DNA of 64,000 bases from Dillenia suffruticosa (taxonomy: Eukaryota > Streptophyta > Magnoliopsida > Dilleniales > Dilleniaceae): contig JAVTVX010000024.1 of assembly GCA_033439265.1 (NCBI GenBank), positions 5,397,001-5,461,000 on the forward strand. Reading direction: 5' to 3'. Below, in pieces: positions 10,204-20,960 of the stretch. The notes beneath the pieces are model-generated. The model was not told the DNA's origin and did no database searches. It saw nothing but the letters and a program-made list of their open reading frames with translations. The first letter of the stretch is position 1. Each line of letters opens with the position of its first letter. Made by a program: the position numbers and the translations under genes.

Positions 10204-10730
10204 AGATGGAGAACATGATGAACTATGTCATGGAGAAGAAAGAGAGTATAATGGAAATGAAGGTAGATGAAAACATAGTGATTCATATCTTGGAAAAGCT
10301 GAAGGAGTTGTTGGTGGTGCTTCATAACTCTGTTGCTCATCTGGCACACAAACTTGATCAAGTGTTTGCCCCAGGAACAAGAAGAGCAGGGAAGCTTCAA
10401 CCTCAACAATGGATTCCATTTCTGATTTGGACTTTTGTCTTTATCGTGTGCTCCAAATGCATCTTCAAAATGTTCAAATCTCTCTTTAAGTGTTTCTTCA
10501 AAGTGATCAAATATTTCTTCAAGTATTCCTTCAAATGTATCCATACTTGCCTTAAGATTATCTTCAAAAGTTTTTTCAAACTGCTTAAAGAGTGGTTGAA
10601 GTCTCTCTTCAAATTCCTCATGTATTCCTTGAAGATGATGAGAGCTCCTGGAAGGTCTTACAGAAACCCTACAGGTTTTCTTGAGGCTAACGCAAAAGGT
10701 TATTTTGAAAACTTCCATTCAAATCCATAG
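10200..10730 (+). CDS. Array gene at 10.2 kb: membrane protein with five 11-residue repeats
   Basis: 176 residues, unknown function. In order: MENMMNYVMEKKESIMEMKV N-terminus, helix LEKLKELLVVLHN (about 31-43), VFAPGTR (55-61, a variant of VFPPETR), one membrane segment (about 71-84), then five 11-residue units from 87 to 141 (CIFKMFKSLFK, CFFKVIKYFFK, YSFKCIHTCLK, IIFKSFFKLLK, EWLKSLFKFLM) that place Lys about every third or fourth position on an aromatic helix. The tail RAPGRSYRNP..FLEANAKGYFENFHSNP closes the protein. The first ATG abuts the GA tract; a second in-frame Met two codons on is equally possible. It pairs divergently with the minus block at 9.5 kb. The long antisense frame across it is a mirror of the repeats. 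Confidence 0.75.
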
Positions 10731-11150
10731 ATTTTTGCATGAATTTTAGTATGTTATTATTCAGTAGTTTTATGTTGATGGGGTTCTGTATTTTTGCATT
10801 CAAATCCCGAGAAATTGCAGTCTGGAGTAAGATCTAGTGAAGTCAAGTAGTTGCTGGCTGTGTGTGTGTGTATCTTTTTTCCCCCTTTAGATCTTGTTGT
10901 TGGATGCTCTTAATGTGATTAGTTGATCTCACGTTTCCATGTTAGCTAATTAGCTAAAGGTTTTATGTGTTTACTTATTCAAACTATATAACAGACAAAA
11001 ATAATAGAATTTTTTTTACTGCCTTCCTATAAGCATTGTACTTGAGAGTATATTCACTGTATATCTCAAGCGTTAGCCACTTTACACACATATATATATT
11101 GAATAATACATAATATTTCTTGATTCACTCTCTTTTCAATATATGATACA

Positions 11151-11200
<50 letters not shown>

Positions 11201-11500
11201 ATTCTTCATTCTTAGGAGTGGAGTTCTCTCTGATAATAATAATTACAAGATGTTTTACTATTTATATTTAGTAGAGATTTAACATTCAAAGCTAGCCACC
11301 TCACAGACTTCTTCCAAGTAATTAGTTGGCCATAAAGATAATCTATGACTAATGTTGAACCACAATAAAAGTAATTAATGGTAAAATTTTTGATTTCACC
11401 TATCTGGCGGTAAAACTTTTGGTAATACCCATTATGAAACAAATATCTAAACGTAGGCTTTAGATTTTAAGTTGGGTATAAATCTTGATTTAGATGACGA
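10731..11500. other. 3' flank of gene at 10.2 kb and intergenic DNA
   Basis: No gene is seen. Contents are a (GT)n tract at about 10858-10871, a (TACA)n microsatellite at about 11151-11192, and otherwise plain AT-rich sequence. Confidence 0.45.
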
Positions 11501-11504
11501 ATCT

Positions 11505-11680
11505 TGACATAACGGTTGAGTTGTTTTTTTGGTGATCTTGAAATCACGAATTTAAGACGTGAAAATATCATTTTTACAAAAATATAAGAGGAAGACTGCG
11601 TATATATACGTCTTTTATTCCCTTATCCCGTACTAAACTGGAAATAACTTTGTGTTTCGGGTGAGTTTTTTTATAAACCT
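11505..11680 (+). mobile_element. Au-type tRNA-derived SINE, diverged
   Basis: The order GGTTGAGTTG, GGTGATCTTGAAATCACGAA (B-box region), AAGAGGAAGACTGCGTATA and TTATCCCGTACTAA follows the known layout of plant Au-like SINEs (GTGACC..GGTCACGGGTTC, then AAGGCTGCGTAC). It is strongly mutated and the boundaries are uncertain. Confidence 0.45.
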
Positions 11681-11900
11681 AGACCTAGCATCATACTCGA
11701 GCAAAAATTTTCCAATCTTGCCTGCCAGGTAAGCCCTTAAAGCGGCCGGGGCTTGGGATTGAGTCTACCCTTCCCAATGTGGGGTATGTATAAAAGTTCT
11801 CATTTGGTCGAGAAGATAATCATTCCTTTCACTGCCTAGAAATGGTTGGTTTGTCACTTTTGTCCATAAAATGAAAAGTTTCCTATTTAGCTCCTTACTT

Positions 11901-12689
11901 TAGAGATGTGTCAGGGTCGGTTTGAACCCGAAAACCAGCCCAGCTTACAAGGAAAAAGCCCGATTCCTAAACCGGATCGGAGCTACAGTAACTCGGTCCA
12001 GCTTAAACCGGGTACTGTAGCGGTTCGAGCTGGTTCAATCGATTTTGGAACTAAAAATCAGCCCGGCCACGGAACCGGCCCTGGCACGGAACCGGCCCAG
12101 GCACGGAACAGGCCTAGGCCCGGAACTGGCCCGGCTGGGCCGGTTTCAACGGTTCCTTGTCCCTCATTTTTTTTGAATTTTTTTTTCCAATTTTACCCCT
12201 CCCAACAGTTATAAAACAGTTAGTTTTGAGATTATTTTGGTCCATAAGGTCAAAACATTTTCCTATTAATATCTTACACCCAATTTCTAAAATCTCCACA
12301 ATAAAATATATCTCTCTTTCTCTCACATTTATATTCTCTCAATACTAATTTTTAATTTATTTTTTTATAAAAAGTGAATTAAAAAAAACAAAATGAAAAA
12401 ATAAATCATTACATGAGAGTAAAAAAAAACAACAAAATTAAAAAAAATAGAGTTACAAAAATAAAATAAAATTAAAAAATAGAGTTACAAAAAAAAAGAA
12501 TTAAAAAAAGGCAATAGAGAAAAAAAAATTAGGGCCGAAATGGGCCCGACCCGGTGTGAACCAACCGGCCAGTTCCGGTTCAACGGGTTGGGCCGGTTCA
12601 ACTAAAAAATTTTTTGAAACCGGCCCAGACTGGCCTAGGAACCGCAGCTAGCCCCGCCTTTGAACCGGACCGGCCCGGTTACAACTCTA
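11901..12689. mobile_element. Non-autonomous hAT element with 8-base target duplication
   Basis: The termini are TAGAGATGTG on the left and CAACTCTA on the right (inverted TAGAG ends). They are flanked by CCTTACTT (11893-11900) and CCCTACTT (12690-12697), an 8-base duplication with one mismatch, as expected for hAT. GC-rich CGGCCCGG-type subterminal repeats at both ends enclose an AT-rich core. It has no transposase; the open frames inside are repeat artefacts. Confidence 0.8.
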
Positions 12690-12697
12690 CCCTACTT

Positions 12698-13030
12698 GCT
12701 ATATATGGTCTTTCTTTCTTTTTGCATATTAAACTAGAAAAAATGAAATAAAAATTAAAATAATTCATCACTCTAGAGTTCAGCAGACAATATACTCCAA
12801 CTAAAACTATACCATTTAAAGGGTGTAAAGAGAAAAGCACAACAATGAGAATACTCATCATAAAGAGTTTTGTTCCAAGTACTCTCATGTCGAATTTATA
12901 ATTTAATAAATATTCTTATTTAAATTACAAATGCTAATATTCTAAGGTGTCCCCTTTTAACAAAAGCCTTCACTCAATATTTAATCCGACTATCATTAAC
13001 AATTTATTTTATTTTATTTTTTTTGTGTGT
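12698..13030. other. Intergenic, nothing recognised
   Basis: Short AT-rich stretch between the hAT element and the minus block at 13.2 kb. Confidence 0.4.
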
Positions 13031-13039
13031 ACAGACATC

Positions 13040-13245
13040 ATTATCAATCATTCCATGAAAATACCTCCAATCACATAACATATACCCATATAATTGCCAA
13101 AAAAAAAAAACCATTAATGTACTTATAGCATATTAATAATTAAATGTACATGCTATTAATTCGTGAAAGGTCACGGAAATAGCTAAGCAATTTCAGGGTC
13201 ATGCTCAAAATCATCCCTTAACATGTGCAAGTACATTGAGGAAGA
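13040..13245 (-). pseudogene. Minus-strand tail block (13.2 kb) with its conserved 3' flank
   Basis: In reverse complement it reads YLHMLRDDFEHDPEIA and then a stop. The nucleotide match to the 17.5, 23.2 and 26.7 kb blocks covers the tail, and a second conserved motif TTGGAGGTATTT..ATGGAATG lies about 110 bases downstream on the minus strand (plus about 13050-13072). No membrane segment is left. It lies about 0.75 kb upstream of, and divergent from, the gene at 13979. Confidence 0.55.
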
Positions 13246-13859
13246 TAAAAGAAAAAGACACAAATGGCTGGTTGGATTAAATAATTAAAATTTTTTCTTC
13301 CTTTTTTCGACTTTTATCTGGAAAATTCAATAGTATTATGACGATTTTATCTGTAATAAATTAGTGTTTCCCAAAGAAAGGTTCTTTGAAAAGACTCATG
13401 TTGGAGAGGTTAGATATCTTATAGATATATATTTTTTATATAAATAATCAAATAATTACATTAGAATCAATTAAATTTGATTAAAGTCGAGTTGGATTTT
13501 TAAAAAAGTCTCTTGATATCTATTTTCTTCGTATATAAAACTCAAACCCAGGATTATATATATTTAATAATGTTAGACTAGAAAAAAATAAAGTAGACAA
13601 ATATTATCTAGAACCGTAATCTAGTTTTCCAATGACAGTGTTGCATAACGTTTCTCTACCCCCAAACTTCAAAAGAAATATTATTACTCTCAATTTTATT
13701 TATTTTACTTCATATTTTTTAATTTTTTATGACTCTAGTGTGTCAATTGTTTATTAAATAATATTCCTTTTTCATAATTTTGTTTAGACGTAACTGCAAC
13801 ATATAAAAACTAGTGAACAATAAAACAAGGAGAATTTATTTAGAATACTCTATATAATT

Positions 13860-13935
13860 GGAAAGTCATGTGATCCCACTTACACATGAAAAGACAATTC
13901 TTATTCTTAGGCGCCAAGCTACTTCGCTGCATTTT

Positions 13936-13978
<43 letters not shown>
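13860..13978 (+). promoter_or_regulatory. Conserved leader plus (GA)n before array gene at 13979
   Basis: CATGTGATCCCACTT, CATGAAAAGACAATTCTT and GGCGCCAAGCTA match the leaders of its paralogues. The GA tract (about 13939-13978) ends exactly at the ATG. The upstream ATG at 13886 is in frame here and would add 31 residues, including an Arg-Glu repeat from the GA tract. I prefer 13979 because most paralogues lack such an extension. Confidence 0.55.
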
Positions 13979-13982
<4 letters not shown>

Positions 13983-14440
13983 TGAAGAAGATGGAATGCA
14001 TCATGAACTATGTTATGGAGAACTGCAAAGAGAGAATAATGGAACTGGAGATTGATTGGGATATTGTGATAGAGAAATTAAAGGAGTTCTTGGTGGTGTT
14101 ATACAACTTTGTTGCTTCTCTGCTGCAAAAATTTCAGGAAGTGTTTCCTCCAGAAATTTTTGGATTCCTAGTTGAATTTCTTGTCATTCTCATTTGCATT
14201 GGTATCTGTGCAATTGGTCTTCTGCTTATCAATGTGATCTCTAAGTATCTCCCAAAAATGGTCAAGGAATGCTTCAAGTATCTTGCCAAAGCAGTCAAAG
14301 CCTGGTTGAAGTCTCTCTTCAAAATGGTCAAAACCTCCTTGAAGATGATGAGAGCTCATGGAATGCCTTGTAGAGTCCCAACAACTGTTTTTGAAGATAA
14401 CCCAGAAGGTTATTATGAGAATTTGTGTGCAAATCCTTAG
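13979..14440 (+). CDS. Array gene at 14.0 kb: membrane protein with three clean 11-residue repeats
   Basis: 153 residues, unknown function. It has the N-terminus MVKKMECIMNYVMENCKERI, helix IEKLKEFLVVLYNFVASLL, VFPPEIFGF (56-64), a long hydrophobic segment (about 64-86) and three near-identical 11-mers at 89-121: KYLPKMVKECF, KYLAKAVKAWL, KSLFKMVKTSL. The tail is MMRAHGMPCRVP..VFEDNPEGYYENLCANP. The repeats have a 33-base period at 14243-14341. An in-frame upstream ATG (13886) could give a 184-residue form. It is intact, with a leader like its neighbours. Confidence 0.75.
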
Positions 14441-15015
14441 ACTTACGACTTTATAACATTAGATCTTTAGTTGTGTTTTCATGTGGTTTTGTGGTAGGGT
14501 TCTCCTTTTGTTATGTGGTTTACTTCAACTTGTTTAGACTTTAGACTAAGAACTGGTGTCGTTGAGTCTGGTAGTTGGTGTATCTTTCCTTATTTTTGTG
14601 GCAGTAAAATGTTTTGAGGTTTGTAGAAATTTTCGGACTCCTCATTTTCTGAACTTCTTGTTTTTTTTTTTTAAAAAAAATAAATCACCGATATCCGATA
14701 ATCATGTTTGGTCTAAATAAATCTGGTTCAAATCAAATTCGATGTTTAAAAATTCTTACAGTATTAGTTTTCTCTATACACATAACTCAAACCGATATCT
14801 TATTTAAAAGAAGTTAGTAACTAATTAATTAATTGATATCTGATAGTCATATTAAATTCGGATAAGCCAAACCTGATGCTGGTTTAGTTTGGTTTAGTCT
14901 GTTAATTTGTTTATTCTCTTAATACAAAATTGGCCACGTCGGATTTAAATTAGGTCCAAGTTGAGTTAAAAATAAATTTGCCTTGTCCAAACATAACCCG
15001 GCCTGCCGAGCATGT
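14441..15015. other. 3' flank of gene at 14.0 kb and a dispersed repeat
   Basis: The array-type 3' flank (GGTGTATCTTTCCTTATTTTTGTGGCAG) is followed by a dispersed AT-rich repeat at about 14690-14830 (ATCCGATAATCATGTT...AACTCAAACC), related to pieces at 13.5 and 42.0 kb. No gene is seen. Confidence 0.4.
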
Positions 15016-15018
15016 CTC

Positions 15019-16201
15019 CACTATCAGAAAATGGGTTTTCAGTGATGAAAAAATCCATCGCTAAAAGTCCATTTTTCATCATTGAAGAGTATTAGCGACG
15101 GATTATTTTCGTCGTTAAATCAATCACTGATATTTACATAGTTAAATCAGTAACAGATTTAGCGACGGAAAATTTTCGTCATTAATATTAACGACAGAAA
15201 ATAATTCGTCGCTAAATATGCTAAAAAAAAACTTCACTCAACCTGTCCATCCCCCTTAATTCCTGAAAAACTGCCTCCAGCTCGCCTCGAACCAGGAACA
15301 AAAACACTTGTATGAACAACACAACAACCAAGCCAAACTCGATATCTAATCATATTACTATTTTTTTTACTTATTATCTTTATTTCATATTTGTCATAAA
15401 ATAAAATAATATAAAATTATAATTTTTTAATAATAATAAAATAATATAAAATTATAATTTTTTAATAATAATAAAATAATATAAATTTATAATTTACTAT
15501 AAAATAATGAAATAATTTTATTTTATCTTAAAATAAAATAATAAAAAATTTTAAAAAATAAAATAATATTATCCTTCTACAAAATAAAATAAAAATAAAA
15601 ATAATTATATTAAAAAATTAAAAAAATTAAAAAAAAATTAAAAAATTAAAAAATTAAAAAATTAAAAAATTAAAAAAATTAAAAAATTAAAAAAATTAAA
15701 AAATTAAAAGAATTAAAAGAATTAAAAGAATTAAAAGAATTAAAAGAATTAAAAAATTAAAAAAATTAAAAATTAAAAAACAATCTGTCGCTAATCTGTC
15801 GGTAATCCGTCGCTAATTTTTTCGTTGGTAATCCGTCCATAATTTTTCCGTAAATAATTTGTCGCTAATTTTTCCGTAAATAATCCGTCGCTGATAGGTT
15901 TATAAAAATTTAAAATTTAAAAATTTTTTAAAATTTTGAAAAAAATTTAAAAACGTTTAAAAATCTATCGGTAATCCGTCGGTAAAATTTTCATAGGTAA
16001 TCATAAGTAATTCATCACTGATAGATTTACAAAAAAATTAAAATTAAAAAAAAAAAAAATTATACAAAATCCATTGCTAATCCGTCGGTAAAATTTTTGT
16101 CAGTAATTTATCGTAATTCTATCGCTATTACCGACGGAAAAAAATCCGTCGTTATTACTATCAGTAACTTTTTATCGTTGAAAATCTATTTTCTAATAAT
16201 A
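15019..16201. mobile_element. Non-autonomous CACTA (En/Spm) element
   Basis: It begins CACTATCAGAAAATGGGTTTTCAG and ends with its imperfect inverse (GAAAATCTATTTTCTAATAATA). It is flanked on both sides by CTC (15016-15018 and 16202-16204), the 3-base duplication typical of CACTA. Both ends carry many subterminal copies of the motif CCGTCGCTAA or CCGTCGGTAA in both orientations. The core is an ATTAAAAA-type low-complexity tract (about 15350-15780). No transposase is present. Confidence 0.8.
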
Positions 16202-16204
16202 CTC

Positions 16205-17189
16205 TCTTCTTTCTTGTAAAAGTCTCGAGCTCAAAAGTCTCGATCACGAGTACAAGCCTTTCTTTATGATAAATAAAAAAACATAACCCAGCCGGCACAT
16301 TGGTGTCTTGTTAGGTCCTAGCGTCCTTTGATGGTCCACTAAGTTGCGTTGAGCTTAATGATGGTCGTTAGACGATCCAATGGTCACAAATCTCGTAGGT
16401 CAACACCAATTAAAATTGAAAAAAAATTTTTCAAAATATTGTTAAACTGAAATTGTAAAACATCTTCTCAGATGTTGTTAAACTGGTTTCCTATCTGTTT
16501 CTAAGATGAAAAACGATCGACAAAATGCAGCCACAGTGCTCCATGGTCAAAAGATCAAAATCACATAATGCAATTGAGCATAGTCTTTGTGGGTGGTGGA
16601 GGCCTAGCCTCGTGCATTAGGTCTGTAGCCACAATAGGCCTGGGCCCACAATTTCCGTCTCTGCACCCCTTTCGGCCCAGTCCAACCCGGCTTGGGCTGC
16701 CAAAGTGCATTGTTGCCCCCAACATTTGGGACTTAATTGTGCGGGGAAATAAAAATGCAAAATGTTTCGAGCGATAATTTAATGTTATAAATTATTCTCC
16801 CATAATGCAATAATTTCATATTCAAATTTTTATATAATAAAAAAAATTAAAAATAAAAATGCAAAATACAATTTTACCATATTGTCCTCGATCAATGTCG
16901 CCAAATTGACAAGTTGGCAATGCAACATTTGGGTCGATTTCCCTCTTTCATTTTATTTTATTTTTAGCTATGCAAAAGGAGGAAATAAAATACAAACTCC
17001 TAAATATCGAATAATCATCCGAATCAAAATTTTTGGTCAATACCCATTTAGTATAGTGAATAGCAACTAAAGCCATTCGATGCCTCATTTGATTCCAAGT
17101 CATTTTAGATATAGAGATTTGTCACGGTGAACACAATTCTAGTGGTTTAGTGGAAGTCTTTCCAATGGCACAAAGTGATTGAAATGTGA
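16205..17189. other. Intergenic, no gene supported
   Basis: Mixed unique-looking sequence. The frame at 16568-16777 has no recognisable domain and lies in locally GC-richer DNA. An A-rich tail at about 16830-16860 resembles the repeat tails at 3.9 and 4.1 kb. Confidence 0.35.
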
Positions 17190-17281
17190 TCCTACAAATA
17201 GTTTAGTGATCATAATCTCATTTCCAATTTGAAATTTGAAAATCTTATGTTCAAATATTTGTGTTAAAAAAAAAAAAAAAA
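17190..17281 (+). mobile_element. Short tRNA-type SINE-like repeat
   Basis: ATAGTTTAGTGATCATAATCTC (A-box-like) and TATGTTCAAATATTTGTG (B-box-like) are followed by a 15-base A-run. Too diverged for a family name. Confidence 0.35.
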
Positions 17282-17405
17282 GGGTGTGCGGGTAAAACAA
17301 GGTACATCAAACATGAAAAACTTGGACAAAGGAAGAGCAGCAAAGACAATCATTAGTACCCTTTGTACATTAAAACTTTAATTTGACTATGGAACCCAAC
17401 TAGGA

Positions 17406-17666
17406 CTACATCATTATTATTCCAAGCAAATACCTCCGAAAATGACCCCCAAAAAAAATTATAGTACCACACTCGGCAGCATATAAATAAGGTAGTACCT
17501 TACCGTTATTGGTGGATGTCATGGAAATAGCTAGAACTAGCAAGGTCATGCTCAAAATTATTTTGCTTAACACGTACAAGTACCTTGCGACCACAGAATC
17601 CTCCATTTTCTTGGTTCTTGAGGGGTTTGTTAGGAGAGTCCCAACCCAAGATGCCCAAGCACACAA
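17406..17666 (-). pseudogene. Minus-strand array paralogue (17.5 kb), longest open frame of the minus series
   Basis: The 86-residue frame reads CAWASWVGTLLTNPS (end of a membrane segment), then RTKKMEDSVVARYLYVLS, aligning with NKKMVKAP of the block at 31.4 kb. It then runs out of frame. One base over, the tail reads NNFEHDLASSSYFHDIHQ and a stop at about 17505. So at least one frameshift separates the KAP-like and FE.DP parts. The shared downstream motif CGGAGGTATTTGCTTGGAATAATAATG is at about 17414-17440. It is about 0.6 kb from the divergent gene at 18272. Probably a pseudogene, though the membrane end and tail are still legible. Confidence 0.5.
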
Positions 17667-18144
17667 GTTTTAGCTCTTGCCATATAATGTTAAAAAGTTT
17701 TTAATAAGTGAAAATAGATTTGACGTAATATAGTTTTTTTAGTTATTATAAAATGCATCAATAAAATTATGTGAGGCCAAACTCCTTTTTTTATAATTGT
17801 TTTCATAAATTAAACATTATTTTTTGTGAAATCTAGAACAAGAATCATTTTTCTCATTATTTCACCCAAATTCTTAAATAAAGTCTGGAATTCGAGTATT
17901 CTATATAGAGAAAACGGATGCTGACCTAATCTGACTTAAATCGGATTTAGTTGAGTTAAAAATGATTATAGAATATCGATAATTTATTTATTTTTTTTAA
18001 ATCTTATGATAATATTAAATGCAACAAAAAACTATTATTACACTCTTCTTATTGAAATTTTAAATGATTGCAAAAGATAAGACATAAACTCAGAGAAAAA
18101 CGATAAGAATTTTTTCATGAAAAAAGGAGAAGTACCTTATTTAA

Positions 18145-18222
18145 TCGACCCATGTCATCTCACATTTTTATGAAAAGACAATTCTTTTCTTGGGCGCCTT
18201 CCTAGTTTTTTCTTTGGGAGAA

Positions 18223-18263
<41 letters not shown>

Positions 18264-18271
18264 AGGGAGGG
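18145..18271 (+). promoter_or_regulatory. Conserved leader plus (GA)n before array gene at 18272
   Basis: CCATGTCATCTCACATT, TATGAAAAGACAATTCTTTTC and GGGCGCCTTCCTAG match the other leaders. A GA tract lies at about 18228-18257, followed by a GGGAGGGAGG spacer. The upstream ATG ends at TAG after 11 codons. Confidence 0.55.
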
Positions 18272-18787
18272 ATGGAGAACATGATAAACTATGTGATGGA
18301 GAAAAGAGAGATTCTAATGGAAATGAGTGTAGACGAAAGCATAGCGCACATTGTCCTACAAAAATTGATAGTGCTACTGGTGCTTTTACACGACTTTGGT
18401 TGTTATCTTCTACATGTATTTGATCAAGTGTTTGCTCCGGAAAAGCTGGAACTATGGATTCCTTTTGGAATCATCATGCTCATCCTTTCTTGGTGCTGCA
18501 AATGTTGTTGTCATCTGTGCATGGAAATGATCAAGGCTTGCTTCGAGTACTACCTCCATATGTTACTCGAAACTCTCAAAGCTTGGTTCGTGGGTGTGTT
18601 CAAAGTGCTCAAAGATTGTTTCAAGTGTTTCGGCAAAATGCTCAAAGTGATCTTCAAATGTTTCGGCTTTTGCTGCTCCACAAGCGGGAAAGGAATGGTT
18701 AAGAAGATGATGAAAGCTCATGGAAGGCCTCATAGAATCCCCACAAGTGTTTTTGAGATTGAGCAGAAAGGTTACTTCTTTAAGTGA
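18272..18787 (+). CDS. Array gene at 18.3 kb: Cys-rich membrane protein with a shortened tail
   Basis: 171 residues, unknown function. N-terminus MENMINYVMEKREILMEMSV, hydrophobic helix (about 30-48), VFAPEKLE (53-60), membrane segment (about 61-75), then CCKCCCHLC (75-83). An amphipathic region ends in two clear 11-mers (VFKVLKDCFKC, FGKMLKVIFKC at 109-130) and a GFCC cluster. The tail KKMMKAHGRPHRIPTSVFEIEQKGYFF ends early with a Lys and lacks the NLHANP end. The open frame is intact. It pairs divergently with the minus block at 17.5 kb. An overlapping plus frame (18454-18702) is a shadow. Confidence 0.75.
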   Translation: MENMINYVMEKREILMEMSVDESIAHIVLQKLIVLLVLLHDFGCYLLHVFDQVFAPEKLELWIPFGIIMLILSWCCKCCCHLCMEMIKACFEYYLHMLLETLKAWFVGVFKVLKDCFKCFGKMLKVIFKCFGFCCSTSGKGMVKKMMKAHGRPHRIPTSVFEIEQKGYFFK

Positions 18788-20228
18788 CTTTATGTCAACT
18801 TTTACTGGTATTTTTATGTCCTGATTTTATTAATGTTGTAAATTTAATGTCGTGTACTCTTGAAAGACCTGTGAGAGCATGCTACACAGGGTATTTTGCT
18901 TTTGTTATGGGGCTAGCTTGAAATGGTTGTCTAGAGTATGAGCTGATTGAGGTTTGAGTCAAGACTAATAGTTGGTCATAGAATTGAAGAAGTTGGTGTT
19001 GTGTGTTTTTTCTTCCAAGTGTCTCCATGGCAATATGAGCATGTTAGTGTGCAGAAATTCAATAGTATCTTCCTTTCATTTGTCATATTTGTGTTGATTT
19101 TGTTTATGTGAATGTTTTGATCTGAAATGTATGCTAGACAGTTTACATCCTACCAAAGATTGATTCTGAACAAAAGTCTACAATTTTTAGGATATTAATA
19201 TTTACAGAATTTGTAATTGTTAAATTAACTAATCACTATTTTAGAATAGTAAAATTAATTAATAGTTGTTAAATGAAGATCCAACGATCACAAATCCAAG
19301 GGAAGCCCAAGCCAAGCTAGTCCAGAAAATCAAACATCTCATTTAGAGAGAGAAAGAGCCCGAGTAGAGGTTTGGGCCCGAAGAGGATTACATGATCATT
19401 AGGCCCGGCCCGAGCTCAAAATTTCCCTCTTACCTTTTTTCGTCGGCCCTCCCAGCATCATCAGGCTTGACTACGTACCCAATCTGGTACCTTCTTCTTC
19501 GTTATTTATTTTTTATTTTTTATTTTTTTACTGATATTTAAAATTATATTCTGATTAATTTAATTTAAATATTTATAAAGACCCTATTTAGGGGTGACTC
19601 TCCTAGTATAATTTTTTTTTATTCTCAAATTTCAAATCCGAGATTTGAGTCAGAAATTTAACATCCAATCTTACTAACTCAACTGTGAGTTGATACCTAT
19701 TCTGTTACTTTATGGAACGCTACGTTAATTTGAATTTGAAGTCGAAAGGTAGCTTGGGGAAGATTATTTGTAAAATGATGAGATCCTAAAGAGAAAAAGC
19801 TAAGGAATTTTAGAATCTCTCTCTCTCTCTCTCTCTCTCTCTGAAATTTTGCACGGCAAGAACTTTTGGAGAAGAACTTATCACCACCCATCTAAAATCT
19901 TAAAGAATTATGAAACCCTCTTTGCAAAATTTGCATGAGGGTTGAAGCTTGTCATCAATTTTAATATCTTTTGAGGTATCAATTTGGATTATGATAAAAA
20001 ATAAATAAATAAAATAGAAATAAAATTTTCAATTTTGATAGAAATCATTTATTCAGAATTCGATTCCAATTCATTTTGATTATTGTGGTTTGAAACCTTT
20101 GTAGATACTACTATAGATTATAGGAGATATTCCTAAGGGGACAAGCTAATGGTACAAATTCTTCTTCTCTGATCTGGAAATTTCAGATTCAAATTTTTGT
20201 ATAAAAAAATAGATTATAGGAGATAGTT
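18788..20228. other. 3' flank of gene at 18.3 kb and intergenic DNA
   Basis: No gene is seen. Contents are the array-type 3' flank to about 19100, a dispersed SINE-tail-like piece at 19530-19690, and a (CT)n tract at about 19817-19842. The minus-strand frame there has no family resemblance. Confidence 0.4.
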
Positions 20229-20610
20229 GTAACGATTTTTTGTAAATGTGGAGATTTATAAATATGTGACAAAAAAATATAAGTGGAAGAGAATCTCATA
20301 TTGGTTGGTAAGTGAGGGAGGAGGTGAGTTTCTTGTCTATAAAAATTGATGGATCCTCCCCCTTTACTTAAGGTATCCCAAAATTGCCTCTCATCTCTCT
20401 TAAGCCAATTTTCATTTCTCTGTCTCTTGTAATATTTTATTAAATATTAATAAAATATTATTATAATAGTATCCGTAAACATATTTGATTAAATTTTATT
20501 AAATTTTAATGTTTTTTCTTTATAATTGTTATTGGATATAATTGTAGTGATATATTGTATTATTAAATTACCATTTTTAAAGAAAATTATCCCGAGATGA
20601 TTTTAATATT
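20229..20610 (+). repeat. Copia LTR, left copy (direct)
   Basis: Starts near TGTAACGATTTTTTG and includes CTATAAAAATTGATGGATCC, CCCAAAATTGCCTCTCATCTC and TGTAGTGATATATTGTA. It matches the copy at 22.3-22.7 kb in the same orientation and the one at 20.64-20.96 kb in the opposite orientation. Ends are approximate. Confidence 0.6.
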
Positions 20611-20639
20611 ACAATTTATTACTACAATTATACCAAACA

Positions 20640-20960
20640 ATAATTATTAAATAAAGAAAGAGTACTAAAATTTAATGAGATTCGGTCAAATATGCCTACG
20701 TTTTATGATACTACCACAATAATATTTCAGTAATATTCAATGAACTATTACAAAAGAGAGAAAAATTACCTTAAGAGAGTTGAGAGGCAATTTTGGAATA
20801 CTTGAACTAAACAGGGGGAGAATCCATTTTTATAGGCAAAAAACTCACCCCATCCCCTATTTACCAATTAATATGGGATTCTCTCCCACTTGTATTTTTT
20901 TGTCACATATTTACAAATCTCTACCTTGGCAAAAAATTTTACAACTCTCTCCTACAATAT
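20640..20960 (-). repeat. Inverted copy of the same LTR
   Basis: In reverse complement it shows CTATAAAAATGGATTCTCCC, CCAAAATTGCCTCTCAACTCTC and the TGTAAAATTTTTTGCC start. With the left LTR it forms an inverted repeat with arms of about 300 bases and a short spacer, able to fold into a long hairpin. Confidence 0.55.

Noticed and set aside
10458..10622. Array proteins as antimicrobial or toxin peptides
   Set aside because: The basic amphipathic repeats fit such an idea, but there is no secretion signal, processing site or family match, so function is left unknown.
10134..10718. Minus-strand frame of 194 codons opposite the array gene at 10.2 kb
   Set aside because: It is the mirror of the Lys/Phe repeats (AAG and TTC reversed give CTT and GAA, hence Glu/Phe-rich text) and ends in a Ser-Leu run from the GA tract. 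The plus frame is the one conserved between copies.
11151..11192. (TACA)n runs here and at 29172-29220 as CRISPR-like arrays
   Set aside because: Simple microsatellites without spacers; a plant genome.
11906..12214. Frame rich in Pro/Gly/Arg at the left of the hAT element
   Set aside because: Arises from the CGGCCCGG subterminal repeats; no protein family.
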